Assembly: GCA_001804705.1 (NCBI GenBank) | Contig: MHAY01000058.1 | Location: 1-52,946, forward strand | Direction: 5' to 3' | DNA length: 52,946 nucleotides | Source of the DNA: Ignavibacteria bacterium RIFOXYC2_FULL_35_21 | Lineage (GTDB): Bacteria; Bacteroidota; Ignavibacteria; Kapaibacteriales; UBA2268 | Part shown: piece by piece, positions 17,033 to 25,300 of the stretch | Layout of the letters: every line of letters starts with the position of its first letter | Numbering within the stretch: the stretch's first letter is position 1 | The notes under the pieces: model-generated | Databases searched by the model: none | What the model saw: only the letters and a program-made list of their open reading frames with translations | Told to the model about the DNA's origin: nothing | Translations under genes and position numbers: made by a program

Positions 17033-17180
17033 AAAATGTTTTACTTGTCATTGGAAATGTATTTATGATAATGGTGATCTGATTGGAAAAGAATTAATAA
17101 CTGATCCTTATGGGAAATTGCCATGTTGTTCAGGAACTGGAACTCCACAACAAAGAGATAAAATTAAATGTCCCGTTTAA
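17022..17180 (+). CDS. Small Cys-rich tail ORF, copy 1
   Basis: A 52-residue ORF whose ATG overlaps the end of barrel copy 1 by 11 nt and which stops 11 nt before the ATG of barrel copy 2. It has a Cys cluster CFTCHWKC at residues 5-12, the core DLIGKELITDPYGKLPCC, then SGTGTP and a terminal KCPV. The last 36 residues recur at 17700-17810 and 18312-18422, with mostly third-position changes, so the frame has been under protein-level constraint. I do not recognise a family. It may be the C-terminal tail of a larger secreted or toxin-like protein, or a true small protein. Confidence 0.5.
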   Translation: MLGRKCFTCHWKCIYDNGDLIGKELITDPYGKLPCCSGTGTPQQRDKIKCPV

Positions 17181-17191
17181 TGTTTTTTGTT

Positions 17192-17701
17192 ATGAAAAGC
17201 TATAAAATATATTTATATATTGCCATAATTCTTGTTTCTTTTTCAGAATTAAAATCTGAATATGTTATGCCTCAGGATAGCCTTGGCAAACACCAATGGT
17301 ATATTGAGATAGGGGGCGTAGCCGTTGGTCTCTCATTTAATTATGAATATACTTTAGCTGAAGACTTATTTTTAATTAATAAAATAAATCTTAGAGCTGG
17401 ATTAGGTACAACATTATTTATGGTAAATTATTTTGATATACCAATTATGGTAAACTTTTTAGTAGGAAAAAATTATTGTTTTGAACTTGGTATAGGTTTA
17501 CTACTAGATTATGTGTACAAACCGGTACCTAATAATGATATGCCATATTCAAGTGAAGCTATAAAATTTATAGGAAATATTGGGTATAGATATATTGGTA
17601 ACGGCGGGTCAATTTTCAGAGTAGGCATTACTCCTTTTTATTTCGTTAATTATAGACTAATATTTCCAACCATTGGTATTAGCTTCGGTCATTATTTTTG
17701 A
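17192..17701 (+). CDS. Secreted small beta-barrel-like protein, array copy 2
   Basis: A 169-residue paralogue. I start at the ATG at 17192, equivalent to the start of copy 3 (MKSYKIYLY versus MKKYKIYLC), not at the in-frame ATG 24 nt upstream. A signal peptide is followed by PQDSLGKHQWYIEIGG, a segment shared by copies 2-4, alternating strands, NIGYRYIGNGGSIFRVGITP, and the C-terminal GISFGHYF ending in Phe, as is common for outer-membrane barrels. The gene ends in TTT TGA, and its +1 frame continues straight into tail copy 2. Part of an AT-rich tandem array; function unknown. Confidence 0.75.
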   Translation: MKSYKIYLYIAIILVSFSELKSEYVMPQDSLGKHQWYIEIGGVAVGLSFNYEYTLAEDLFLINKINLRAGLGTTLFMVNYFDIPIMVNFLVGKNYCFELGIGLLLDYVYKPVPNNDMPYSSEAIKFIGNIGYRYIGNGGSIFRVGITPFYFVNYRLIFPTIGISFGHYF

Positions 17702-17810
17702 TTGTGATTTAATTGGAAAGGATTTAATTACTGATCCTTATGGTAAATTACCATGTTGTTTTGGTACTGGCACTCCAAAACAAAGAGATGAAACAAATTG
17801 TCCAGTTTAA
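17673..17810 (+). CDS. Small Cys-rich tail ORF, copy 2
   Basis: A 45-residue open frame from a TTG that lies inside the 3' end of barrel copy 2, stopping 11 nt before the ATG of barrel copy 3. The homologous part begins at DCDLIGKDLITDPYGKLPCC and ends NCPV. Compared with tail 3, codon changes in the core are largely synonymous (ACT/ACG, TTA/TTG, CCA/CCT, GGC/GGT). Unlike tail 1 there is no ATG, so translation would need the TTG, a +1 slip at TTT TGA, or does not occur. Family unrecognised. Confidence 0.4.
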   Translation: MVLASVIIFDCDLIGKDLITDPYGKLPCCFGTGTPKQRDETNCPV

Positions 17811-17821
17811 TATGATGCGTT

Positions 17822-18313
17822 ATGAAGAAATATAAAATATATTTATGTTTTACACTTTTTTTGATTTTTTTTTCAGAAATAAAATTATGTTCTGCTGTAC
17901 CTCAGGACAGTTTAGGTAATCATTTGTGGTATATAGAATTTGCTGGTGCTAATTTTGGAATATCTTTTAATTATGAATATATATTGTTAAAGGATACATC
18001 ATTAAAAATTAGTGCTAGAACTGGTATAGGTGGAAATTTTTTTTTCTTCCTTCGTTATGGTTCCCCTTTAATGATTAACTTTATTTTTGGTAAGGAATAT
18101 TGCTTAGATTTAGGTGTTGGTATTTTGTTTGATTATTTCCCTAAGCAGGTGGAGTATGATTATTCAACTCAAGCTATAAAGTTTATTGGAAATATTGGTT
18201 ATAGGTATATCGGTGATGGTGGATATTTATTCAAAATAGGATTTACTCCAATTTATTTTGCTGATAGAGGTATTATTCCACTTTTTGGTATTAGCTTCGG
18301 TCATTATTTTTGA
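17822..18313 (+). CDS. Secreted small beta-barrel-like protein, array copy 3
   Basis: A 163-residue paralogue with signal peptide (MKKYKIYLCFTLFLIFFS, cleavage probably near SAVPQ), the shared QDSLGNHLWYIEFAGANFG segment, Gly/aromatic alternating strands, FIGNIGYRYIGDGGYLF and the terminal GISFGHYF. Copies 3 and 4 are the closest pair. The ATG is 11 nt after the stop of tail 2. The gene ends in TTT TGA with tail 3 open in the +1 frame. Localisation to the outer membrane is inferred from signal peptide, strand pattern and terminal Phe. Function unknown. Confidence 0.75.
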   Translation: MKKYKIYLCFTLFLIFFSEIKLCSAVPQDSLGNHLWYIEFAGANFGISFNYEYILLKDTSLKISARTGIGGNFFFFLRYGSPLMINFIFGKEYCLDLGVGILFDYFPKQVEYDYSTQAIKFIGNIGYRYIGDGGYLFKIGFTPIYFADRGIIPLFGISFGHYF

Positions 18314-18422
18314 TTGTGATTTAATTGAAAAAGAATTAATTACGGATCCTTATGGTAAATTGCCTTGTTGTCCTGGTTCAGGTTCTCCTGAAGATAAAAG
18401 TAAAATTAAATGTCCGTTATAA
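18285..18422 (+). CDS. Small Cys-rich tail ORF, copy 3
   Basis: A 45-residue open frame from a TTG inside barrel copy 3, stopping 12 nt before the ATG of barrel copy 4. The core is DLIEKELITDPYGKLPCC, then PGSGSP and a terminal KCPL. It keeps exactly the same length and reading-frame offset as tail 2. No copy follows barrel 4. Same caveats as tail 2: no ATG, family unrecognised, and it may be a translated small protein, a frameshift extension, or a decayed domain. Confidence 0.4.
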   Translation: MVLASVIIFDCDLIEKELITDPYGKLPCCPGSGSPEDKSKIKCPL

Positions 18423-18434
18423 TTGTATAATTAT

Positions 18435-18932
18435 ATGAGAAACTTTAATATATATATTTTTTTTGTATTCATTATTATTTCATTTTCATGTTCAAAATCA
18501 TGTTTTTCAAAACCTCAAGATAGTTTAGGCAATCATTTGTGGTATATTGAAAATGTTGGTGTTCGTTATGGTGTCTCTCTTAATTATGAATATATATTCT
18601 TAAAAGATGCTTTTTTAATTAATAATATAAGTTTAAGGACATGTATTGGTGGAAACATTTTTTTTATATCCCATATCAGTTCTCCTCTAATTATTAATTT
18701 CATTTTAGGTAAAAAATATTGCTTGAATATTGGTATGGGCATTTTGTTTGATTATGCCCCAAAACAGGAGGGATATAATTATCCAACACAAGCTATAAAA
18801 TTTATTGGAAATATTGGTTACAGGTATGTTAGTGATAGTGGATTTGTTTTCAGGGTAGGTCTTACACCCTTTTATTCAGCTAATCACGGCATAATTCCTT
18901 TTTTTGGAATTAGCTTTGGCAATTATTTTTAA
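18435..18932 (+). CDS. Secreted small beta-barrel-like protein, array copy 4
   Basis: A 165-residue paralogue starting at the ATG at 18435; an in-frame TTG 12 nt upstream is less likely. Signal peptide MRNFNIYIFFVFIIISFSCS may be a lipoprotein-like or normal signal. Then come KPQDSLGNHLWYIENVG, strands with aromatic alternation, KFIGNIGYRYVSDSGFVF and terminal GISFGNYF. It ends in TTT TAA rather than TTT TGA and is not followed by a tail. It closes the array; about 150 bp of AT-rich non-coding sequence separates it from the next gene. Confidence 0.75.
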   Translation: MRNFNIYIFFVFIIISFSCSKSCFSKPQDSLGNHLWYIENVGVRYGVSLNYEYIFLKDAFLINNISLRTCIGGNIFFISHISSPLIINFILGKKYCLNIGMGILFDYAPKQEGYNYPTQAIKFIGNIGYRYVSDSGFVFRVGLTPFYSANHGIIPFFGISFGNYF

Positions 18933-19084
18933 TTTTATATATTTTAATAATTCCTCAAATTATAAATATTATAAAAAAATCTTCCATTTTAATTCTCAAT
19001 ATTTTGCGTTCCAAATAATATATACATAAATTTGCAGAGCAATTGGGTTGTGTTGTGTATTTCATCTTACTTGAACCGGATTAA

Positions 19085-19846
19085 ATGCTGATAGGGAAAA
19101 AAATAGTCGTTGTCCTGCCTGCATATAATGCAGAAAAGACGCTTGAGCAAACCTTTAAGGAAATTCCTCTCGATATTGTTGATGAGCTGGTTCTCGTTGA
19201 CGATGCAAGCAACGACAAGACAGTCGAGCTTGCCCGCTCGCTCGGCATCCGACATATCATTAAGCACGAAGAAAACAAGGGCTACGGCGGCAACCAGAAA
19301 ACATGCTACAACAAAGCCCTCGAAATCGGAGCTGACATTGTAATCATGCTCCATCCGGATTACCAGTACACACCCAAGCTGATTTACTCGATGGCGTACA
19401 TAATTGCAAACGGAGTATATCCTGTCGTGCTTGGCTCGAGGATTCTCGGCAGAGGTGCTTTGCGAGGAGGTATGCCTCTCTACAAATACATAGCAAACAG
19501 GTTTCTCACTTTGTTTCAGAATTATATAATCGGGCAAAAGCTTTCTGAGTATCACTCGGGTTATCGTGCTTTTTCCGCCGAAGTGCTTCGTGAAATCAAC
19601 TATGAAGCTAACTCTGACGATTTCGTTTTCGATAACCAGATGCTTTCACAGATTTTCATGGCTGGTTATGAAATAGCCGAAATAACATGCCCTACCAAGT
19701 ATTTCAAGGAGGCATCATCAATCAATTTCACACGAAGCATAAAATATGGCTTTGGTGTTGTATTTACATCAATCAATCACCGATTGAATAAGTGGGGAAT
19801 ATTGAAATCGGGGATTTATCAAAATAAAAAGGATAATAATGAATAG
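19085..19846 (+). CDS. Glycosyltransferase family 2 (DPM1-like)
   Basis: A 253-residue GT-A fold transferase. Visible are VVVLPAYNAEKTLEQTF near 8-24, the nucleotide-binding LVLVDDASNDKT near 35-46, GYGGNQKTCYNKALE near 68-82 and the acidic metal-binding segment MLHPDYQY near 91-98. It resembles dolichyl/polyprenyl-phosphate sugar transferases but has no C-terminal membrane helices. Acceptor unknown; probably cytoplasmic. The stop codon TAG is the first in-frame stop of the multi-hairpin repeat that begins at 19841 (GAATAG), so the repeat fixed the gene's 3' end. GC is higher than in the preceding array. Confidence 0.88.
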   Translation: MLIGKKIVVVLPAYNAEKTLEQTFKEIPLDIVDELVLVDDASNDKTVELARSLGIRHIIKHEENKGYGGNQKTCYNKALEIGADIVIMLHPDYQYTPKLIYSMAYIIANGVYPVVLGSRILGRGALRGGMPLYKYIANRFLTLFQNYIIGQKLSEYHSGYRAFSAEVLREINYEANSDDFVFDNQMLSQIFMAGYEIAEITCPTKYFKEASSINFTRSIKYGFGVVFTSINHRLNKWGILKSGIYQNKKDNNE

Positions 19847-19974
19847 CCACTATCTTTAGATAGTGGGAGGCTTTTTCTAACTCAAGGTGGACTTTAGTCC
19901 CTGAATTGTTTAAGGGGATAAATCCACATGAGATTCTTCACTGTAAGCCCACTACCTGAAGGTAGTGGCTATTC
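19841..19974. repeat. Multi-hairpin REP/MITE-like element, copy 2
   Basis: A 134-bp copy with ends GAATAGCCACTATC and GGTAGTGGCTATTC. Terminal hairpins CCACTATC/GATAGTGG and CCACTACC/GGTAGTGG keep pairing although their sequences differ, and the interior has GGACTTTAGTCC. It overlaps the last six bases of the GT2 gene and supplies its stop codon. It lacks the 63-bp left flank shared by copies 1 and 3. Confidence 0.75.
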
Positions 19975-20033
19975 ATCCAACATTCAGGATTATGTTGAAA
20001 ATATTTTTTTTATCATAAAAAGGAGAATTCATA

Positions 20034-20933
20034 ATGGGTAACAAGGACAAAGAAAATAAGAAAGAAAAAGAGCAGAAGGTAGAAAAAAAGGATAAGAAGG
20101 AGAAGAAAGACAAAAAAAATAAGGATGAAAAGCAAATCGAAAAGTATAACAAGAAGGGCAGAATCAGCAATGAATATTATGAGCGTGAAATTGCCAAACT
20201 CCAGGCTGAGCTTGTTAGACTGCAATACTGGGTAAAGCATAAACAACTAAAAGTTGTTCTTATTATGGAAGGGCGTGATGCCGCAGGTAAAGGAGGCACG
20301 ATCAAACGTATAACCGAACCTTTAAATCCCCGCGGATGCCGCATCGTTGCTCTCGAAAAACCTTCCGACAAGGAAAGAGGGCAATGGTATTTCGAAAGGT
20401 ATATCCAAAGCCTTCCGAGTGCAGGCGAAATTGTCATATTCGACCGCAGCTGGTATAACCGCGCCGGTGTCGAGCATGTAATGGGTTTTTGCACAAATGA
20501 CGAATACGAAGAATTCCTGCGTTCATGCCCCGAGTTCGAGCGAATGTTAGTCCGCTCAGGAATAATACTCCTAAAATACTGGTTCTCAGTCAGCGACGAC
20601 GAGCAGGAGCGTCGTTTGAAAGACCGCGTATCCGACCCCGCAAAGAGATGGAAGTTCTCACCTATGGATTTGGAATCATGGAACAAATGGGTGGAATTTT
20701 CAAAAGCAAAGGATACTATGTTTCAATATACAGACATTAAACAAGCTCCCTGGTATGTTGTAGAGTCGGACGAGAAAAAGAAAGCACGTTTAAATTGCAT
20801 TGCACATATTCTCAGCATGATACCCTATGAAGATGTAACTCCAGAGCCATTTGAACTGCCTGCACGCAAGATACATTCGGATTACATACGTCCTCCAAAA
20901 GGAGACCAGAACATAGTGCCGGAGGTGTATTAA
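20034..20933 (+). CDS. ppk2: Polyphosphate kinase 2 family protein
   Basis: A P-loop kinase that uses polyphosphate to phosphorylate nucleoside di- or monophosphates, or the reverse. In 299 residues: an unusually Lys/Glu-rich, coiled or disordered N-terminus (2-40), the PPK2 Walker A EGRDAAGKGG (79-88), the conserved PLNPRGCRIVALEKPS stretch, the lid/Walker B region FDRSWYNRAGVE (136-147), and KFSPMDLESW near 213-222. A single PPK2 domain with this spacing is typical of class I enzymes; NDP versus NMP specificity cannot be settled by eye. AGGAG precedes the ATG. It lies 60 bp after the repeat element. Confidence 0.92.
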   Translation: MGNKDKENKKEKEQKVEKKDKKEKKDKKNKDEKQIEKYNKKGRISNEYYEREIAKLQAELVRLQYWVKHKQLKVVLIMEGRDAAGKGGTIKRITEPLNPRGCRIVALEKPSDKERGQWYFERYIQSLPSAGEIVIFDRSWYNRAGVEHVMGFCTNDEYEEFLRSCPEFERMLVRSGIILLKYWFSVSDDEQERRLKDRVSDPAKRWKFSPMDLESWNKWVEFSKAKDTMFQYTDIKQAPWYVVESDEKKKARLNCIAHILSMIPYEDVTPEPFELPARKIHSDYIRPPKGDQNIVPEVY

Positions 20934-20996
20934 TGAAATTTTGAATTTTAAATGAAGAAATTAAATTAGATTTAATATATATCACATGGTAATCAA

Positions 20997-21827
20997 ATGA
21001 GTAATATTAAATTATTCGAATCGAAAAAAATCCGTTCCGTTTGGAATATGGCAGAACAAAAGTGGTACTTTTCTGTTGCTGATGTAATCGAAGCATTAAC
21101 AGGTTCTGTAAATCCTAAAGATTACATCAAGAAAATGAGAAAACGGGAATCAGAGCTAAATTCGAACTGGGGGACAATTTGTCCCCTACTTGAAATGATT
21201 GCCGCTGATGGAAAAAAAAGAAAGGTTATGTGTGCTAATGCAGAAGGACTTTTAAGAATCATTCAGTCAATTCCATCTCCTAAAGCGGAACCTTTCAAGC
21301 GATGGCTGGCTCGTGTGGGATATGAACGGCTTGAGGAAATAGAAAATCCCGAGTTGGCACAAAAAAGAATGAGAGAAATTTATAAGGCAAAAGGATACAG
21401 CGATGACTGGATAGAAAAAAGAATACGTGGTATTGCAGTCAGAGATACACTTACAAAAGAGTGGAAAAAGCGGGGTGTTAAAGAGGATTTGGAATATAAG
21501 ATCCTAACAGCCGAAATTAGAAAAGCTACTTTCGGTATGACTCCAACTGAATATAAGGATTATAAATCATTAACAAATCCGAAGGATAATCTCAGAGACC
21601 ATATGACCGACCTCGAACTGATTTTCACAATGCTTGGTGAGGCTTCAACAACTGAAATCGCTCAAAACAAAGATGCTCAAGAGTTTGTAGAAAATAAAAT
21701 TGCTGCAAAAAAAGGTGGTGGTGTGGCTGGAAGAGCCAGGAAAGATTTAGAGAAAAAATCAGGTAGAAAAGTAACATCCGGAATAAACTACAAAGAAATA
21801 AAACAGATTGATTTAAAAATAAATTAA
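20997..21827 (+). CDS. BRO-N domain protein (phage antirepressor-like)
   Basis: A 276-residue protein beginning with a BRO-N domain (IRSVWNMAEQKWYFSVADVIEALTG, here only located to residues 13-37), then MRKRESELNSNWGTICPLL and GLLRIIQSIPSPKAEPFKRW, the usual BRO-N order. The C-terminal half is conserved in chromosomal Bacteroidota versions (KATFGMTPTEYKDYKSL near 178-194) and ends in a basic segment. Phage relatives are antirepressors, but free-standing chromosomal copies like this are common and of unknown role. No phage structural gene is nearby, so I do not call a prophage. The next gene starts after 12 bp. Confidence 0.85.
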   Translation: MSNIKLFESKKIRSVWNMAEQKWYFSVADVIEALTGSVNPKDYIKKMRKRESELNSNWGTICPLLEMIAADGKKRKVMCANAEGLLRIIQSIPSPKAEPFKRWLARVGYERLEEIENPELAQKRMREIYKAKGYSDDWIEKRIRGIAVRDTLTKEWKKRGVKEDLEYKILTAEIRKATFGMTPTEYKDYKSLTNPKDNLRDHMTDLELIFTMLGEASTTEIAQNKDAQEFVENKIAAKKGGGVAGRARKDLEKKSGRKVTSGINYKEIKQIDLKIN

Positions 21828-21839
21828 TTGATAAAAATA

Positions 21840-22253
21840 ATGAATCCTGATATTGAAAAAATAATTGTTTTTATGACTTTTGATAAACCAATAGAAGCAA
21901 ATATTATAATGTCTAAGTTAGAATCAAATGGAATAAATTGCTTCTTGAGTGATGAGAATATAGTTTCAATAAACCTTCTTTACAGTAATGCTGTCGGAGG
22001 AATAAAACTACATATTTTTGAAAAAGATTTGATTGAAGCACAGAACTTATTAATGGAATTAAATGAATTAGAGGTAGAAAAGGAATCAGGAAAAATTCAA
22101 TGTCCAAAATGTTTATCCTATAATGTTACAAAAGGACCTTCATCAAAAAAACGTTATGGTTTTTGGACAATACTAATATCATTTCTTTTTTTCATTTATC
22201 CCTTCAAAACAAAAAATGTTTATTGTTGTTTCAATTGTGGAAATGAATTTTAA
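21840..22253 (+). CDS. DUF2007-type protein with C-terminal zinc knuckles and a membrane segment
   Basis: A 137-residue protein. The N-terminal ~70 residues resemble the DUF2007 'putative signal transducing' fold: FDKPIEANIIMSKLESNGI, a two-strand middle, GGIKLHIFEKDLIEAQNLL. A CPKC (near 83-86) and CFNCG (near 131-135) pair brackets one hydrophobic helix (FWTILISFLFFIYPF), so the cysteines may form a zinc ribbon at the membrane. I start at the ATG at 21840; a TTG lies 12 nt upstream. It follows the BRO-N gene closely and is convergent with the T9SS gene across a palindrome. Role unknown. Confidence 0.7.
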   Translation: MNPDIEKIIVFMTFDKPIEANIIMSKLESNGINCFLSDENIVSINLLYSNAVGGIKLHIFEKDLIEAQNLLMELNELEVEKESGKIQCPKCLSYNVTKGPSSKKRYGFWTILISFLFFIYPFKTKNVYCCFNCGNEF

Positions 22254-22272
22254 AAAAAATAACCACCCTTTA

Positions 22273-22300
22273 ATTCCCCTCCTTAATTAAGGAGGGGAAT
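22273..22300. terminator. Palindromic C/G-rich hairpin between convergent genes
   Basis: A perfect 28-bp palindrome ATTCCCCTCCTTAA/TTAAGGAGGGGAAT between two convergent stop codons, preceded by AACCACCCTTTA. The same arrangement occurs after the gene at 27961 (28791-28814). Placement suggests a bidirectional terminator, although it belongs to a dispersed repeat family. Confidence 0.55.
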
Positions 22301-22322
22301 ACCTTTATGTGGTGGTAAAAAC

Positions 22323-25300
22323 CTACTTCGTAACTACCATCTTCTCAATTTTCTTGTAAGGGCCCGAACTCAACTCAAGCCAATATACACCTGATGGCAA
22401 GTCTTGTACAGAAATTCCAAGCCTATACACTCCCGGCTTCAGAACTTCCGAAACAGGCACTGCCACGACTTCAGAAGATGAACCGAAGATTTTAATTTCT
22501 GTCAGTGCTTCAAGCCCCACAGAAAATTCAATTTCAGCACTGTTTGTAACCGGGTTAGGATTTACTTTTGACATAGAATAAGCTGTAGAATTAAGTACTA
22601 CTTTTCTTAAGTCATAAGCGCAGGTTGGTTCGAGATTTATCTTGCCGGTATCCGACATAATACCCACACATCTCGTTTCAGGCACTACAATAGTATCAAC
22701 GATATCCGAGCTGTCTGTCTGTGTTTTTGGCAGATAAGTACCAATATATAATCGCAGGATTTCACCGCCGCCCGGCAGGTTAAGTATATCTGTCGTACTG
22801 ACAAGGCTTAGCTTTACAATTCCTGCCACATCATTAATTGTCAGATTCTGAATAGCAAACTTCCCTTCCAGAGCCGTACCTACATGAACGTCTGGTTCGT
22901 ACACTTTCAGAAAATCCCCGTTGTATGTTACAGTGATATCGAGCTGTCTGACTTGTGCAAGAGATATATCTAACCCTGGTTCGAGATTCAGGCTGACATA
23001 AGTCGTATCGCCAATCTTGTTAGTTTGCTTCTTGGGAATAATAGTCGAATTCCTGCCATAAAATTCTGCATTTCCTGTTACAGGTATTGCGCTTGTTACA
23101 ACCGGGCTTGCTACCGAATTGTTATATGCTACAAGGTTTGCCCTGTGAATAGTTAACCTCGGAATAGGAGTAGTTATCGGCACAGGCGAATACTTAATTA
23201 ATACGGTTTGGTATAATCCAGCAGGTATTACAAATCCATCTTCATCCGCAAGATTCACGAAGCTGAATACCGTTGCACTCTCGGCATCCAGAGGCTGTAT
23301 TTCTAGAGAATCAACAGAAATATCATTGCTTCCTATGTTGTAAATCCTGCATGCGATTGTAACAGTATCATAAACACATATTGTCTCTGTTCCGGTCTCG
23401 ATATTCAAACCTTGTGCTATTCCTTTACCAAACCAGTTTGAAATAACCTCGTTTTCGGCATCGCTCTTAGTCAATAGCCTTCCATTTGCCTGCGGAATTT
23501 TATTTGCAACAAATTGTGCATCGAAATCCAAATGCTCACCCCTTCGAAGAGTAAGAGGAAAAGTAATTGCAGATTTATCATATTTGAATCCTTCAGTTCC
23601 GAATACCGTCATATTCTCGGAAATTACATTTCCTGCAGGCTGAACAATCAAATCTTCAATAATGAGTGAATCACCGTAATCCCAGTCTATTGGTGATAAA
23701 TTTGTAAACCTGACTTGTCTAATGTTCGGATGCAAAGTATCGTTGATGACCGTCTCACCGAAGTCCACATCACTTGTCTCTACCCGTGGGACAATGCCTA
23801 TACCACGAAGAATGGTTTGGGTGCTATCGCCGGCTGAATTTTCATACACAATTATTAACGCATGCTGGCCTGTTACAACAGGATGAAATTTAACGGGAAC
23901 GATGATAAAGCTCGAATCCTGTATCTGCCTGTTAGTAAGCAAGCCTCTGTCGAACTCAAATGCAGTTCCGTTAATATCACTTATAATTTTATAGTCCCAG
24001 ATAGTTACCGCTGAAGAGCCGTTATTTTCAAGCTTTATTACATCATAATTATTATCGGGGTCATAAGGCCCCGATGGAAAAGCCGTTCTGTCAATTCGCC
24101 TTCTGCCCCAGTCGTATGAATTAGCCGCCAAACCCGGTTTAATACCTCTGCCAAATAAATCTCCAACGCTGTCAGGATTATTGACTTTTTCTGTATTGCT
24201 TATAAAAAACATTGAATCAGTGTATCGCTGTTCCGCCGGGGGGATAAATGTTACTTCATACGTAAATACATCGTTGGGTTTAATTACCAGAGGTGTTGGT
24301 TCTGAAATGGCAACGATATCCGGAATAAATATTACTGGCTGCCTGGGGACGGTATATCCTGTTATAACCAAATCAATGTTACCGTTATTTCTTATTTCAA
24401 TTTGGCCGTTTGCTGTGTGGTTGACAACCACATCACCAAAATCGTGATATGTAACATTAATTATTGCACTCCCCACATTAGCTTTAACAAGAGACTCAAA
24501 ATTGAAAAAACAAGTGTCACCCACACCCACAGAATCCCTAAACTCTCCATTGATTGTAGCTGTAAACCTAACTTTAATCGGCACAGAATCGAGAGGCTGG
24601 AGAAGATAAGGTAAATTTAATCCAAAAACTTCAAAACCCTGATTATTATATTTGAGTGAAAGTGAATCCAGCATCACAGCCGATTGCGACGATTCATTAA
24701 TTACCCAGGCATCTTTTTCGACAACTGCACCTATTGGTAACATCCCAAAATCAAGGTCAGGCCTGATTGCAAGCTTCACTGCATAATAATTTATCGTAAT
24801 AATTGTGTCATTTCCCCTGCGGTCGGTGAAAATTATAACTGCCCTGCCATCCCTGTTTTTGTCGACAACCCAGGCTTTCCATTCTGTTGAAGCATCTTCA
24901 CCCGGCATGAAATCCTTGTATGTCATCTTATAATTAAAACTCTGCTCCGAGAGCAGGATGATTTGTGATAAATTAGACCTGTCGTTGTTGCGGGGCATAT
25001 CTTCAACCGTAGCTCCTTTTATAGTTCCGTCACATTCGAGTATCCAAATCGGGTCCGGAGGTATCGTATCGGGCTTCTCGAGGTCGCCAAGAGCCACACT
25101 GGTCGGAAATCCATAAGAATCGAAACTTGAAAATCCGTAAGCATAAGCCGCAAACGGGTCATTAGCTCTTATTTTATAAACACCATCCCCAGGTAATGTA
25201 ATCGTTTTACAGTAATATTTCTTCCCATTGACAAGAATCGAAAACTGCTGGCCGGGATTCGGGTCTATTGATGACAACTTCTTCCAGATAAATACTCCCC

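Noticed and set aside
20997-22253. Prophage remnant around the BRO-N antirepressor gene
   Set aside because: No integrase, structural or lysis gene and no attachment repeats nearby. Free-standing BRO-N genes are common in FCB chromosomes.
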